Source: Lumbricus rubellus
Taxonomy: Eukaryota > Annelida > Clitellata > Crassiclitellata > Lumbricidae
Direction of reading: 5' to 3'
Length of the DNA: 64,000 nt
NCBI GenBank assembly: GCA_945859605.1
Contig: OX243814.1
Location: 32,772,475 to 32,836,474, forward strand
Below the pieces are notes generated by a model, which had not been told where the DNA came from, searched no databases, and worked only from the letters and a program-made list of their open reading frames with translations. Made by a program: the position numbers and the translations under genes. Positions 23,951 through 34,900 of this stretch are shown here, piece by piece. How positions within the stretch are numbered: the stretch's first letter is position 1; each line of letters opens with the position of its first letter.

Positions 23951-24363
23951 TCGACTTTCTCGTTCAAGTCTGGCATTATTCGCCTCTCAAGTCTGGCGTC
24001 ATTCGCCTCTCTTTCAAGTCTGGCGTCATTCGCCTCTCTTTCAAGTCTGGCGTCATTCGCCTCTCTTTCAAGTCTGGCGTCATTCGCCTCTCTTTCAAGT
24101 CTGGCATCCGCTATCCTCGCCAATTCTAATTCTTGTGCTCTAAGAGCTTTTGCCTCTTCTTGTGCTCTGGCTGCTTGTGCCTCTTCTCGTGCAGCTTTTG
24201 CCTCTGCTCTTGCTTCACATTCTTTCTTCTCCTCTCTCTCCTCAATTCTCTGTCGTCGCTGTTCGTCTTGTCTTTCTTTGACAAACTCTTTCAACTGTTC
24301 TCCCTCGTACTGCAACAGTTTTCCCATGTCAAGCCACGTCTTTAAATCTGCGCCAGTGGACAT
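23947..24363 (-). pseudogene. gag: gag N-terminal segment, ended early by a frameshift
   Basis: A 138-codon frame beginning with ATG at 24363, about 346 bp inside the 5' LTR. It is highly charged and Glu/Arg/Ala-rich, probably coiled coil, and ends in tandem 9-residue repeats containing ARLERE (DNA unit 27 bp, about 23985-24110). One unit near 23985 lacks 4 bp compared with its neighbours (GCCTCTCAAG versus GCCTCTCTTTCAAG on the plus strand), which throws it out of frame with the downstream gag frame. Slippage in the tandem repeat is the likely cause. Confidence 0.8.
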
Positions 24364-24689
24364 CTTTCTCCTTACTCACTTACTTTTTGCTAAGTGGTAA
24401 TATTCACAAATAGCTATACGCTATTAAATCTTCAAATCCTACGATTTACAATCCAATAATTATTCCACAATAATTATCAACGCTAGTGTGGCCTCTTAGC
24501 CACAACTAATATATATAGTCTGCGGTATCAGAATTTAACGCACCTAACGTAACGCCTTCCTACGCATAGGCTAACTCACGCCGTACAAGCGCTGCAATGT
24601 TTAAATAAATTTCCATTATATCGGTAAAGTCTCTTGAAATTAATTGTCAGTAATGTTCAATATATCATCAATTTTAAACTGCTAATAAT

Positions 24690-24709
24690 CCCGACACGGG
24701 CCTTCCACA
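24690..24709 (-). other. Candidate primer-binding site
   Basis: Read on the minus strand directly after the 5' LTR, the sequence starts TGGAAGGCCCGTGTCGGGAT. It begins with the expected TGG and is GC-rich. I could not assign the priming tRNA with confidence. Confidence 0.55.
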
Positions 24710-25740
24710 TGTAGCGTTTATCTAACTAGGCCGTGAATTCGAGTTAGAAAATTACTGGACTCCTAATATCATAGCACAAGAGAACCAATATTAATAATGA
24801 AATATATATTTAAAATAGAAAGTCAACATACATCAATGCCGTAACCTAATTACTTATTTGGCGTTGATTATTAATAATTATTATATTCTAATTATTCTTA
24901 TCTGATCTTGACAGATGAAAGTTTCTTCGGAATATAGTTCAGCTTCTTGTGTAAACTGTCTTGCTCGAAGTTCGATGAATATGCAACCATGTGCTTCGAA
25001 TATGATGTGTGAGAATAATTTCACTGTAGAAGAATTCGGTCTATGACGAACCGAGTCATCTCCAATGTTTATGTAGATTCACAACACCACCATCAGCCGT
25101 TGAATTCAAATAAATGTGATGCGTCGCAATGCAGGCGAACACACACAAGTCACCGATCACCCAAAGTGATACTCCACAACGTCTGAATATTCTTCCAACC
25201 AACCGTCAATCGTTCCACAACCACACACGTCTTGACCAAAAGGTTCCAAAACGAGCCACCAGAATCTATTCAGCAGAATTCTGTCTCGCAACCTATTGTC
25301 CTCACACGACGCTTCAATATTCTATTGACCACGTCCAACAACTCTCTTCCTGGCCGCCAAATATAACTTTTAGAGAAGATTGTTTCTACAATCCAACTCT
25401 CTCTTTTGACGTTCATGCACAGGAATCCCTTATTCCTGTTTCAAAATCCTCTGACGTGTAACTTTTCGGTTTTAAATCGATTTCCACGTCCCTGATTCGT
25501 CTATTTACTTTTAACCGTCAATGTCAAGGTAATTGCCATGACAACGTCATGACGTCACGTTGCGTTGCTAAGTTACCACATCACGTGACTTATAATTTCA
25601 AGTTATATTGCTCATTTTCGCCAAATGATTAAATAACTAAACAACGCCAGTAATTACTCTATCTTAACTCTTACCTATAATTAAGAATTAATATTGATAA
25701 CAAATTAGTTTAATCGATAATAGCGCAATAATTCGCTACA
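24710..25740 (-). repeat. 5' LTR
   Basis: Starts TGTAGCG at 24710 and ends CGCTACA at 25740, 1031 bp, essentially identical to the 3' LTR. The element's promoter would lie here, directing transcription leftward, antisense to plexin. Confidence 0.95.
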
Positions 25741-25874
25741 CTGTTATTGTTTCTTTGAGATATGGTCAAGAAAGGGTTAAACCATGTGTATTATGTTATT
25801 GTTTCTTTGTGATGTGGTCAGGAAAGGGTTAAACCATGTGTATGCTGTTATTATTTCTTTGTGATGTGTTGCAG
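25741..25874. repeat. 52-bp minisatellite, right part, running into the exon 1 acceptor
   Basis: Two more full units resume after the LTR element (from 25741 and about 25795). A final partial unit starts at about 25844, and its TTATTTCTTTGTGATGTG segment serves as the pyrimidine-rich region before the splice acceptor TTGCAG at 25869-25874. Confidence 0.9.
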
Positions 25875-25986
25875 GTGTACGCGTTGTACAAGCAGTGACT
25901 TTCCGTGTACGTGGTGCGTGGAACATCATCGCTGTACAGGCAACAAAGAGGAATGTGGAGGCGATATCCTTGTCACTGGAAGACGT
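25875..25986 (+). CDS. Plexin exon 1 of window: PSI2
   Basis: Acceptor TTGCAG at 25869-25874, donor GTAAGA at 25987. The first base completes a codon begun in an upstream exon outside what I could find. Encodes the cysteine pattern [20 protein letters not shown] of a plexin PSI domain. Confidence 0.92.
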
Positions 25987-28900
25987 GTAAGACCTCGAAT
26001 ACATGTCGACCCTGCCTGCCTGTCTGTCTATATGTCTCTGTCTGTATGTCTCCAATGTCTGTCTGTATGCCTGCCTGCTTGTCTGTCTGTGTGTCTGTCT
26101 GTCTGTCTGTCTGTCTGTCTGCCTACCTGTCTGTTCATCTATCTGTCTGTCTGCCTGCTTGTCAGCCTGCCTGTCTGTCTGCCTATCTGTCTGTTCATCT
26201 ATCTGTCTGTCTACCTGCCTGCTTGTCTGTCTGTCTGTTATTATTTCTGTCTGTCTGCCTACCTGTCTGTTTATCTATCTATCTGTCTGCCTGCCTGCTT
26301 GTCGACCTGCCTGCTACTCCATCTTTCTGTCTATCTGCCTGCCTGTTTTGTCTCTCTGTCTGCCTACCTGTCAGTCTGTCTCTGTTTGCCTGCCTGCTTG
26401 TCCTTCAGTATCAGTCTCTATCGTTGAATGTTGCTTTCTGTTTGTCTGTCTTTCCTTTCATTTGTTTTCTCTTCTGCTGCTATTTTCTTTCTATTTTTTT
26501 AGCCGTTATTCTATTCTTGATGAATTTCAATCCAGGTGCGAGGAAGAAGCGACATGCCTGGCCCAACGTATTGTCCGCGAATTGAAACCGAAGGAAACTC
26601 CTCAGAGATCCTTATATCATCAGGGTCAGAGATCAGCCTCAAGGTCATGGCCGTTCATCTGCAGGCAAGTGCTAGATTTTCTTGAGGGTTTTAAGTTACA
26701 GTTTGGTTTGAGATATTAAAAGTTTTTATAATGATTTAGCAGAATGAGCAGATGCTTAAATGTAATTTTTTTGGCCTTTACAGATACAGGCAAGTGCTGC
26801 ATCGCTTGAGTATTTTAACAGTTCGGTTTGGGTTAGTTAAACTTTGTATAAATGGTTTAAAAATAGAGAAATATAATGATGTTTTTGTCTGTTTGAGTTC
26901 GTTTAAATTGTAATTTTAACCCTTTAATGCCGGAGGGTACAGGATTTTCCATACCATTTACTGCCATCTCGGCATTAAAGGGTTAACCGTTCGTCTGATA
27001 TTTTCTATCTTTGATTTGCGTTGTGATTTGTTTTAGGATTTCCAATCGATGTTCAAGTGCTACTTCAACTTCAACCGCGGAGAAGAGAGAAACGCTCGTC
27101 TGCGCCAAGATGTCCGAGGAAACACGTTCATAGAATGTGACCCAGTTCTCGTTAGTATTCATAGAATGTGACCCGGTTCTCGTTAGTATTCATAGAATGT
27201 GACCCAGTTCTCGTTAGTATTCGTAGAATGTGACCCAGTTCTCGTTAGTATTCATAGAATGGGACCCAGTTCTCGTTAGTATTCATAGAATGTGACCCAG
27301 TTCTCGTTAGTATTCATAGAATGGGACCCAGTTCTCGTTAGTATTCATAGAATGTGACCCAGTTCTTGTTAGTATTCATAGAATGTGACCCAGTTCTCGT
27401 TAGTATTCATAGAATGTGACCCAGTTCTCGTTAGTATTATCTGCCATTGTCTAGTAGCTTCTCTGTCTTTTGACATGTCTTTTGTCTGCCTTTCTCTGTC
27501 TTTGTCCATCTCGTTGTCTGTCTGTCTGTTTTTCTTTCTTTTCTGTCTTGATGGTTTATGTACACAACATGGACGTCTGACCTGTAGCAAGCTTTTTACA
27601 TAGTCAAGTGGAAAATTTACCAAAACAGACATTGTATTGTATTCTATTGTATCTGACCATTTATAAAGCGCTTCTCGCAGCAAGAGCCTTTCAGAAGCGC
27701 TCCCAGGTCATTCAACCCGGACGGAAAAGACAGATCTATGAGAATGCTTCAGTGTATGGTTTTGGTGTCGACTTAAATGTGAAATGGGATTAAAAGTAGC
27801 TCTATCTTTTTCTGTGTTTAGTTTCAATATAGTGGATCAACTCACTATATCAATGTTCCATTCAGTATCCGGTGGGGAGAGCTGGCACACAAAGCTCTTG
27901 ACAATCCTCATAACTTACAAGGTATGGGCAGGCCAGATCAGTTAGCTTTGACATTTTCGTTTTAATTATTAATAATTAGTAAATTTTTCTGTACACGTGA
28001 ACGGTTTATCATTGTCAATTGCGCAATTAACCTTAAGTCTGCTATTGACATCTGGAATGCCTTAGGGACTGCAGATCCTTTTTCTCAAATCAAGTCAAGT
28101 AATTGTAATTTAACATTTATAAAGCGCCGCTCACAGATTCAGTAGCGGTCCCGACCCAAATTAGCACTTTGATACTTTTAAGTACTATAATTGTGCTAAT
28201 TTTTTGGTTGGATTTTTAAAATTCCATGCAGAATTTTGTGGGTTGTTGTAGAACGTACTTTACGGTCTGTTATAATGTTAACCCTTCAACGACCAGCGTG
28301 TACTAGAATGCATGGAAAACATATGCAGCCGGTCGTTAAAGGGTTAACACTCTAACGACGAGCTTAATTGGTTTCCAAGTCACTGTGAGTACCCGCTGGT
28401 CATTAAAGGGTTAAACATGTGTTAGACTGGTTGGCTTCACCAGTATATAATTTGTCTCTTTGTTTGTTTGTTTGTTTTCTAGTTCGTGTGTTCAAGTGCA
28501 AGGAGATGGCTTCGAACTGCGGTCGGTGTCGTTCGATCGACATAAAGCACGGCTGTGGCTGGTGCAGTGGAGTTCAGTTGTGTACCACAGAAGTCCAGTG
28601 CCATCATGGACCGTGGCTGCAGAGAGACGAGACTTGTCCCGACCCAAGCATCACTATGGTCAGTACTCAACCTCGAATAGCTGCCTACCATTCGATATAA
28701 TATTCCTGTTACCTTGGGTTGTCTCGTCAGTGTTTTACAGACTGTGTAAATCCTATTTATATCATTGTGGTTGGACTGGGAGCACCTCTGAGTGGGCTTC
28801 TTGAAGCGGCGCTATAATAGCAGCTATATAAATTCTTGAAAAGAATGAATGAACCTTGTCTTCTGTTGGTTGACTTCAAAAGGCCGAAACTTTTAGCATG

Positions 28901-31900
28901 GATTAGGTAAACAGTAAACACGGATTGACTTCACACGTTCTTCCGCTGTCAACTGCATGTATTTTTTAGCTCTATCATTCATTCAACCATTTATATAGCG
29001 CCTCTTCAAGGAAACTACTTAGAGGCGCTCCCGACTGCAGCACGGCCAAACAGAACAGTTTTTAAGTGTTTATAGAATGTATCAGAGAGTGATCTAGAGA
29101 ACAGGCAAAGCTCAAGGGGGAGGGCATTCCATACCACCGGGCCAACCACAGAAAAAGAACGACTCTGCATGATAGAGGTACGAGCATGGTTCTGGCTTTG
29201 CTTTCCGATTGTAATTGTCATGAAGAGAAGAGCTCTAATCATTCTTAACGATGCTTCGAAATGTTGGTCAAGATTCTGCAAGATCTATTGTTGCGTTTAG
29301 TTTCTGCCGGAGACCGGTCCTCTTGAAGGCGGAACAAAGCTGAACGTGACCGGAGAGAACCTCGGTCTTGGATTCAGTGACACGATCGTCACGATATCCG
29401 GAACTCCTTGCAACATAGTCCGCTACAAACCATCTGTCTGGTAAGATGCCTATGATAATTATAAATAATAACAATTGTCTTTGTTTATTTTTTCAAACTA
29501 GTTGACATGAATGCATATAGTTTAAATGGATGATCATCACAAGTTATTACAGGAGTCGAATTTGACTGTTTTGCAGCCATGCAAAAGACACGTATTACAT
29601 TCTACTACTCGTTTGACCAATGCCATCAGGGATTGAAAGGCTATCGTTCTCTTCACTTCGATCTGCATGAGGCTTTAATCTCTCGATGTTATCTTCATAT
29701 CTCTCTTTTCATCTTAAAACCTAAATCTTCTCTCAGGGTTCTTGCTCTGGGAGCGCTACTGAATGGCCATGGCTGTGATAGGTGCAATGGAAATTTCAAA
29801 AATTGCATTACAATTATAATTAAGATAAGATACGAATATTCTTTAATATACCAATTGCTATCCGCATTTTGGTGTACAGACATGGTATAATAAACAAACG
29901 TTCATAATTTCTATATCCAATCAATGTCAAAATGTTTTCAAATGGCACAATATCCTAGATCCAAAATCCAATATTATGGACTTCTTGTTTTTTTATATCG
30001 TAAATTTCTGCATTATTTCTGTTGTCAGGTTTGTTTGTGAGACGAGTCCATCGGAGAATCAGACGACTGGACCGCTACTCGTTACGATTGCCAACAAATT
30101 CACCGCTGCATCGCCATACGTCTTTTCCTATGTGGTAAGATTCTTTCTACTATATGTGAATATCTACTGATGTGCATACATCACCTGGTCACCTGGTGCC
30201 GTCAGCTACTGGAGCTCTGGCGAAAGCCCTGGTGCATCTTCTCCAGTTGATCCTCTCCCTAGTCGCCTCTCTTAGTTCCTCCAGTCTCATGCCAGACTTT
30301 TCCTGTACTTCATCCAACCATTTCTTCCTTGGTCTTCCGCATCTTCTCCGTCCCTCACCGCATGCCGTCATCAGCTCCTTTTCCAAACCGTTAGATCTCA
30401 TCACATGGCCGAAGTAGCTCAATTTCCTCCAAGTTGCTGTTTGCTGCAGTGTCTCCTCCCTCTCTATTCCGAGCTCCTCGCGCACCGATTCGTTAGTTCT
30501 CTTCTCCGTCCATGAAATCCTTAGCATCTTTCTCCAAATCCACATCTCACACGCGTTGATTTTCTTTTCCATATCCCGTGTCTTTGTCCATGTCTCGCAT
30601 CCATATAGGACGACTGGGAAGATCAGTGCTCTTACCAGTCTTTTCTTTGTTTCCCTGCTCACGTATTTGTCCTTCCAAATCTTTTCCAGACCGTTCATTG
30701 CCGTTTTCCCCATTGTTACCCTCCTCCTTATTTCCATATCACTTCTTCCATCCTTCTCTATCATAGATCCCAGGAATGTGAAGCTCGATACTACCTCTAT
30801 CGTTTCTCCATCCACCTCAAAGTTTTTGTATGTTGCAGTTGTCATAACCTTTGTTTTCTTTACATTGAAGTATAGTCCCGCCTTTTCGCTTTCCTTCCTG
30901 ACTCTTCTTATTAACTCGACTAGGTCGTCCCTCTTACCCGCCAATAATGTCGTATCATCGGCGTACCTCAGATTATTCAGTATTTTCCCCGCTATCCTTA
31001 CCCCCTCTGTTGCCTCCTCCAATCCAGCCCTCCTCATAATTCTCTCGGCATACAGATTGAACAGGAAAGGGGACAAAATGCACCCCTGCCTCACTCCTTT
31101 CCTTATTTTAAATTTCCCTGTGTCACCATATTCAGTTCTTATTACCGCTTCTTGATCCACATAGAGGCCCTGTAGTAGTTTAATCAAATGCTTCGGAATT
31201 CCCATCTCAATTAGCGTCTGCCACAGTAGTGTATGGTCTATGCAATCAAATGCCTTGCTATAGTCTATAAAACACATATGCACCTGTTGCCCGTATTCCC
31301 TCTGTCTCTCCATAATCCACCTTATATTGGCGATGTGATCGCGCGTTCCTCGCGCCTTCCTAAATCCCGCTTGGTTGGTTGGTAATTCCCTTTCGATTGT
31401 CTTCTCCATTCTTTTGTGGATTATTTTGAGGAGTATTTTGCTCGTGTGCGATATCATCGCTATCGTTCGATAATTTCCACACTCTCTCGCATCTCCTTTC
31501 TTGAATATTGGTATGAACACGGACCTTTTCCAATCCTCCGGCCACTGCCCAGTTTTCCAGATTTGATTGCATAGTTTTGTAATAGTTCTCACCACTGTTT
31601 CATCTCCCGCTTTTACCAGTTCTATAGGTATTCCATCATGTCCTGGCGCTTTGTTGTCCTTGAGCTGTTTTATCGCCCACTCCACCTCTACCTCCAATAT
31701 ATCTGGTTCGTTCTCAACTTCCTCTATTTTGATGTTTTCCTTCTCGACACATTCATCTTCCATGTACAGCTCTTCCGTATACTCTCTCCACCTTTCCTTT
31801 ATCTCCTCCTCATCTCCTATTATCTTCCCATCCTTCGACTTGAGTGAACCCATTCTAGGGCCTGCTGTCTTTGTTATTTCCTTCATCTTTGCGAACAGTT

Positions 31901-34900
31901 CTTTAGTTCTTCCTTTCTTTCCTTCTTCCTCCAGTTCTCTGCACATTTCGTTGAGATGGTTTTCTTTATCCTCCCTTGCCTTTCTTTGGAAGGTCTTATT
32001 CAACGTTTTTACCCTATCCCTGTTCCCTTCCTTCTTTGCTTCTCTCCTTTCTATTGCCACCTCAATGGTCTCTTCGGATAACCATGGGGTAGTTTTCCTT
32101 GATGTTTTCTTTGGTACATGTTTCTCCGCAGTCTCCTGGATCGCAGTTTTCATCTTTATCCATAACGTGTTCGTATCCTGCTCTTCCATTGTATCGTCTG
32201 TCTCTAAGATCTCAAACCTACATACATACATACATACATACATATAAGCATACATACATACATACATGTACATACATGCATACATGCATACAACATGCAT
32301 AGGCTACATGCATACATACACACACAGAGACATACATACATACTTTTGACATATATATAATTTATTATATATTTATATATGTGTCAGGTCGGGAGCGCCT
32401 CTGAGGAGTTTATCTCGACGTGGCGCTCTTTGTAAATTTGCGATTACGACATGCATGTTTATGCTAGTTTTTATATGATGTTTCAAAGAGTTCTCAAAGG
32501 TGGTGAAATGTTGCCGTTGGGTGGCCTATGCTTAAGTTAAACGAGATAAAAAAACATGTTTTAGCCCGCAATCACTGTTATAATTGAAGTGCATTTAACA
32601 TTTTTAAGGAACGTATTATAAATTGTTACTCCAATGCATTTCTAAGGCATCAGACAAGATCTTCTTGTTTGTATGTGCACTTTTTATAGCGCCCCTTCAA
32701 GCTCTCTCTCTTCTCAGAGGCGCTCCCGAATGCAGAGCGGACACTGCATCAGAGTTTCACGCCGAAGCACTGAGCAATTGTGAGTGAATGACTTGCCCAA
32801 GGTCCTTACGCGATGAGGTGGATTCGAACCTCGAACCTTCCGGCTCCAAGGCAACGACGCCACCACTACACCACCTGCCCCATGTAATAGTCATAGCATA
32901 CACAACTTATATGAATTACTGTGAATTTCAGTTATACACATGTATACCGTATGTGTTACCATGTAAATAGCGCATTGCTGTATATTACATTACGTGTTTA
33001 CCACGGCTTGTTTCGCTTCATTGCAGCGGCCGTTCATTACGGGCTTCAGTCCAAAGCGGGGTCCTCAGTCGGGTGGAACGCACCTTACGATGCACGGCCA
33101 TCATCTCGACGCTGGCTCCAGTGCGTCTATGCTCTTCTCGAATGGCTCGCTTGAGACTCGCTGCTCGTTCGTGCAGCGCCAGAGGCACAGCGCCGTCTGC
33201 GTCACTGCGCCGGCGCCATTCCTTTACGAGGCGGACACGGTGCTGATGAGTATCGACAGTGCACTTCCGACGCTTATCGGTTCGAGGTTCCGCTTCGTTG
33301 AGGATCCAGTGATCGAGTTCGTTGTACCTGAGAAGAGTGTCTTTAGGTATGTGCACTTGTTATTGTTTGTATGTGCACTTGTTATTGTTTGTATGTGCAC
33401 ATGTTATTGTTCGTATGTGCACTTGTGGTTGGTTGTATGTGCACTTGTTATTGTTTGTATGTGCACTTGTTATTGTTTGTATGTGCACTTGTTATTGTTT
33501 GTATGTGCACTTGTTATTGTTTGTATGTGCACTTGTTATTGTTTGTATGTGCACTTGTTATTGTTTGTATATGTGCACTTGTTATTGTTTGTATGTGCAC
33601 TTGTTATTTTTTGTATGTGCACTTGTTATTGTTTGTATGTGCACTTGTTGTTTGTATGTGCACTTGTTATTGTTTGTATGTGCACTTGTTGTTTTTATGT
33701 GCACTTGTTATTGTTTGTATGTGCATTTGTTATTGTTTGTATGTGCACTTGCTATTGTTTGTATGTGCAGTGTGCACTTGCTATAGTGCCCCTTCATGTG
33801 TTGCTACTCAGAAGGTCAGATGTTGCTCTAATGACGTTGACTAAATCACGGCTTGTCTTTTTTATTTTGCAGTGGAGGGTCGAGGATTTTCGTGAGAGGC
33901 AAACGACTTGATTCTGTAACCAATCCAAGTATGGTTGTCTACGTTAAAGGACAAAGCATTCGGAGTGTAAGTTTAAAATTTTTACTTTTATTTAATAAAT
34001 TTCAGAAATTGTATCGAATTAGTTCTGATGCATAGTTGAGAATTTTCTTTTGATGGTGTGCAGTGTTTTTGTTGCCTGGTTGCTGTTAGGTTATGTCTTA
34101 GCTGTGCTGCAATTTGCGGATGCATTCATGACTAGGATCATCATTTTCAATTTCAATTCAATTCATTTATTGAAGCCAAAAACACATTTGCAATTAAGTA
34201 GAAAAGTAATAGTGCATATGAAACAAAGAATCCATTAAAACAGCAGATTTAAATTCATTCATTCATTCATTCATTCATTCATTCATTTTTTATTGAACCC
34301 AAAAGAAAAAACATTTTTCAATTAAGGCAGTACAGCATTAACATATTGTAATAACAGAACAAATAAGACAGCAAATTTATAAGAAGGCATAAGGAACATG
34401 GTTATGTCCAGTACACAGAGCTATTTGACGTGACATATCCTGTATTCGAACGCACATTGCGAAGATGAATAGTCACTCAGCCAACTCAACAACTGTTCAG
34501 TGTTCAGTCTTAGACTTTTTGTCTGAAGGATCCTTTCACCCAATGAGCATTCTTCATGTTGTACTAGACTGATAAGGGAGCTTGTAATAAAACAGCAGCA
34601 GTCTTATCTTATCTTACCTAGTCTGCTTGGTTCCAGAATGCTTTATCACGCTGTAATAGAACGTCGGCTTGCTGGCCAAGTTTCAGAATCAGTGACCTTG
34701 TTTGCATACATGTGTGTGTGTGTGTATGTATGTATTTATGCTTCTATATATGCGTTACAAGTGTGTTGTGTATGTACCTATCTGAGTGTTACATGGCACC
34801 TTTCGAGTATCCACGAAAAGTGCTGGTAAATTGCTGTCTAGGGTTCTAAGAATCTGCTCCTAAGTGTAGCTGAAGATTCCATTGACTGTTGCACTAGCAT

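Larger units (their letters stand above)
18190..25740 (-). mobile_element. Ty3/gypsy LTR retrotransposon, Gmr1-like domain order
   Basis: A complete 7551-bp insertion read on the minus strand. It has 1031-bp LTRs, a 5-bp target-site duplication, and gag-protease and polymerase frames. In pol the integrase lies upstream of reverse transcriptase and RNase H, the reverse of ordinary Ty3/gypsy order. This is the arrangement I know from Gmr1-like elements of deuterostomes. The two LTRs differ at one position by my reading (18655 G, 25175 C), so insertion was recent. It sits in a 52-bp minisatellite within the plexin intron, antisense to the gene. A 4-bp deletion interrupts the gag frame, so this copy is probably not autonomous. 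Confidence 0.93.

Noticed and set aside
1..25874. Semaphorin-domain and PSI1 exons of plexin
   Set aside because: I looked for PSI-type CGWC and semaphorin motifs and found none; they may be upstream of the window or too diverged to see by eye.
33027..33911. Single 305-codon frame through exon 8, the 22-bp array and exon 9
   Set aside because: Beyond 33346 it reads the minisatellite and then exon 9 in the wrong frame; the plexin homology and splice phases support an exon end at 33346.
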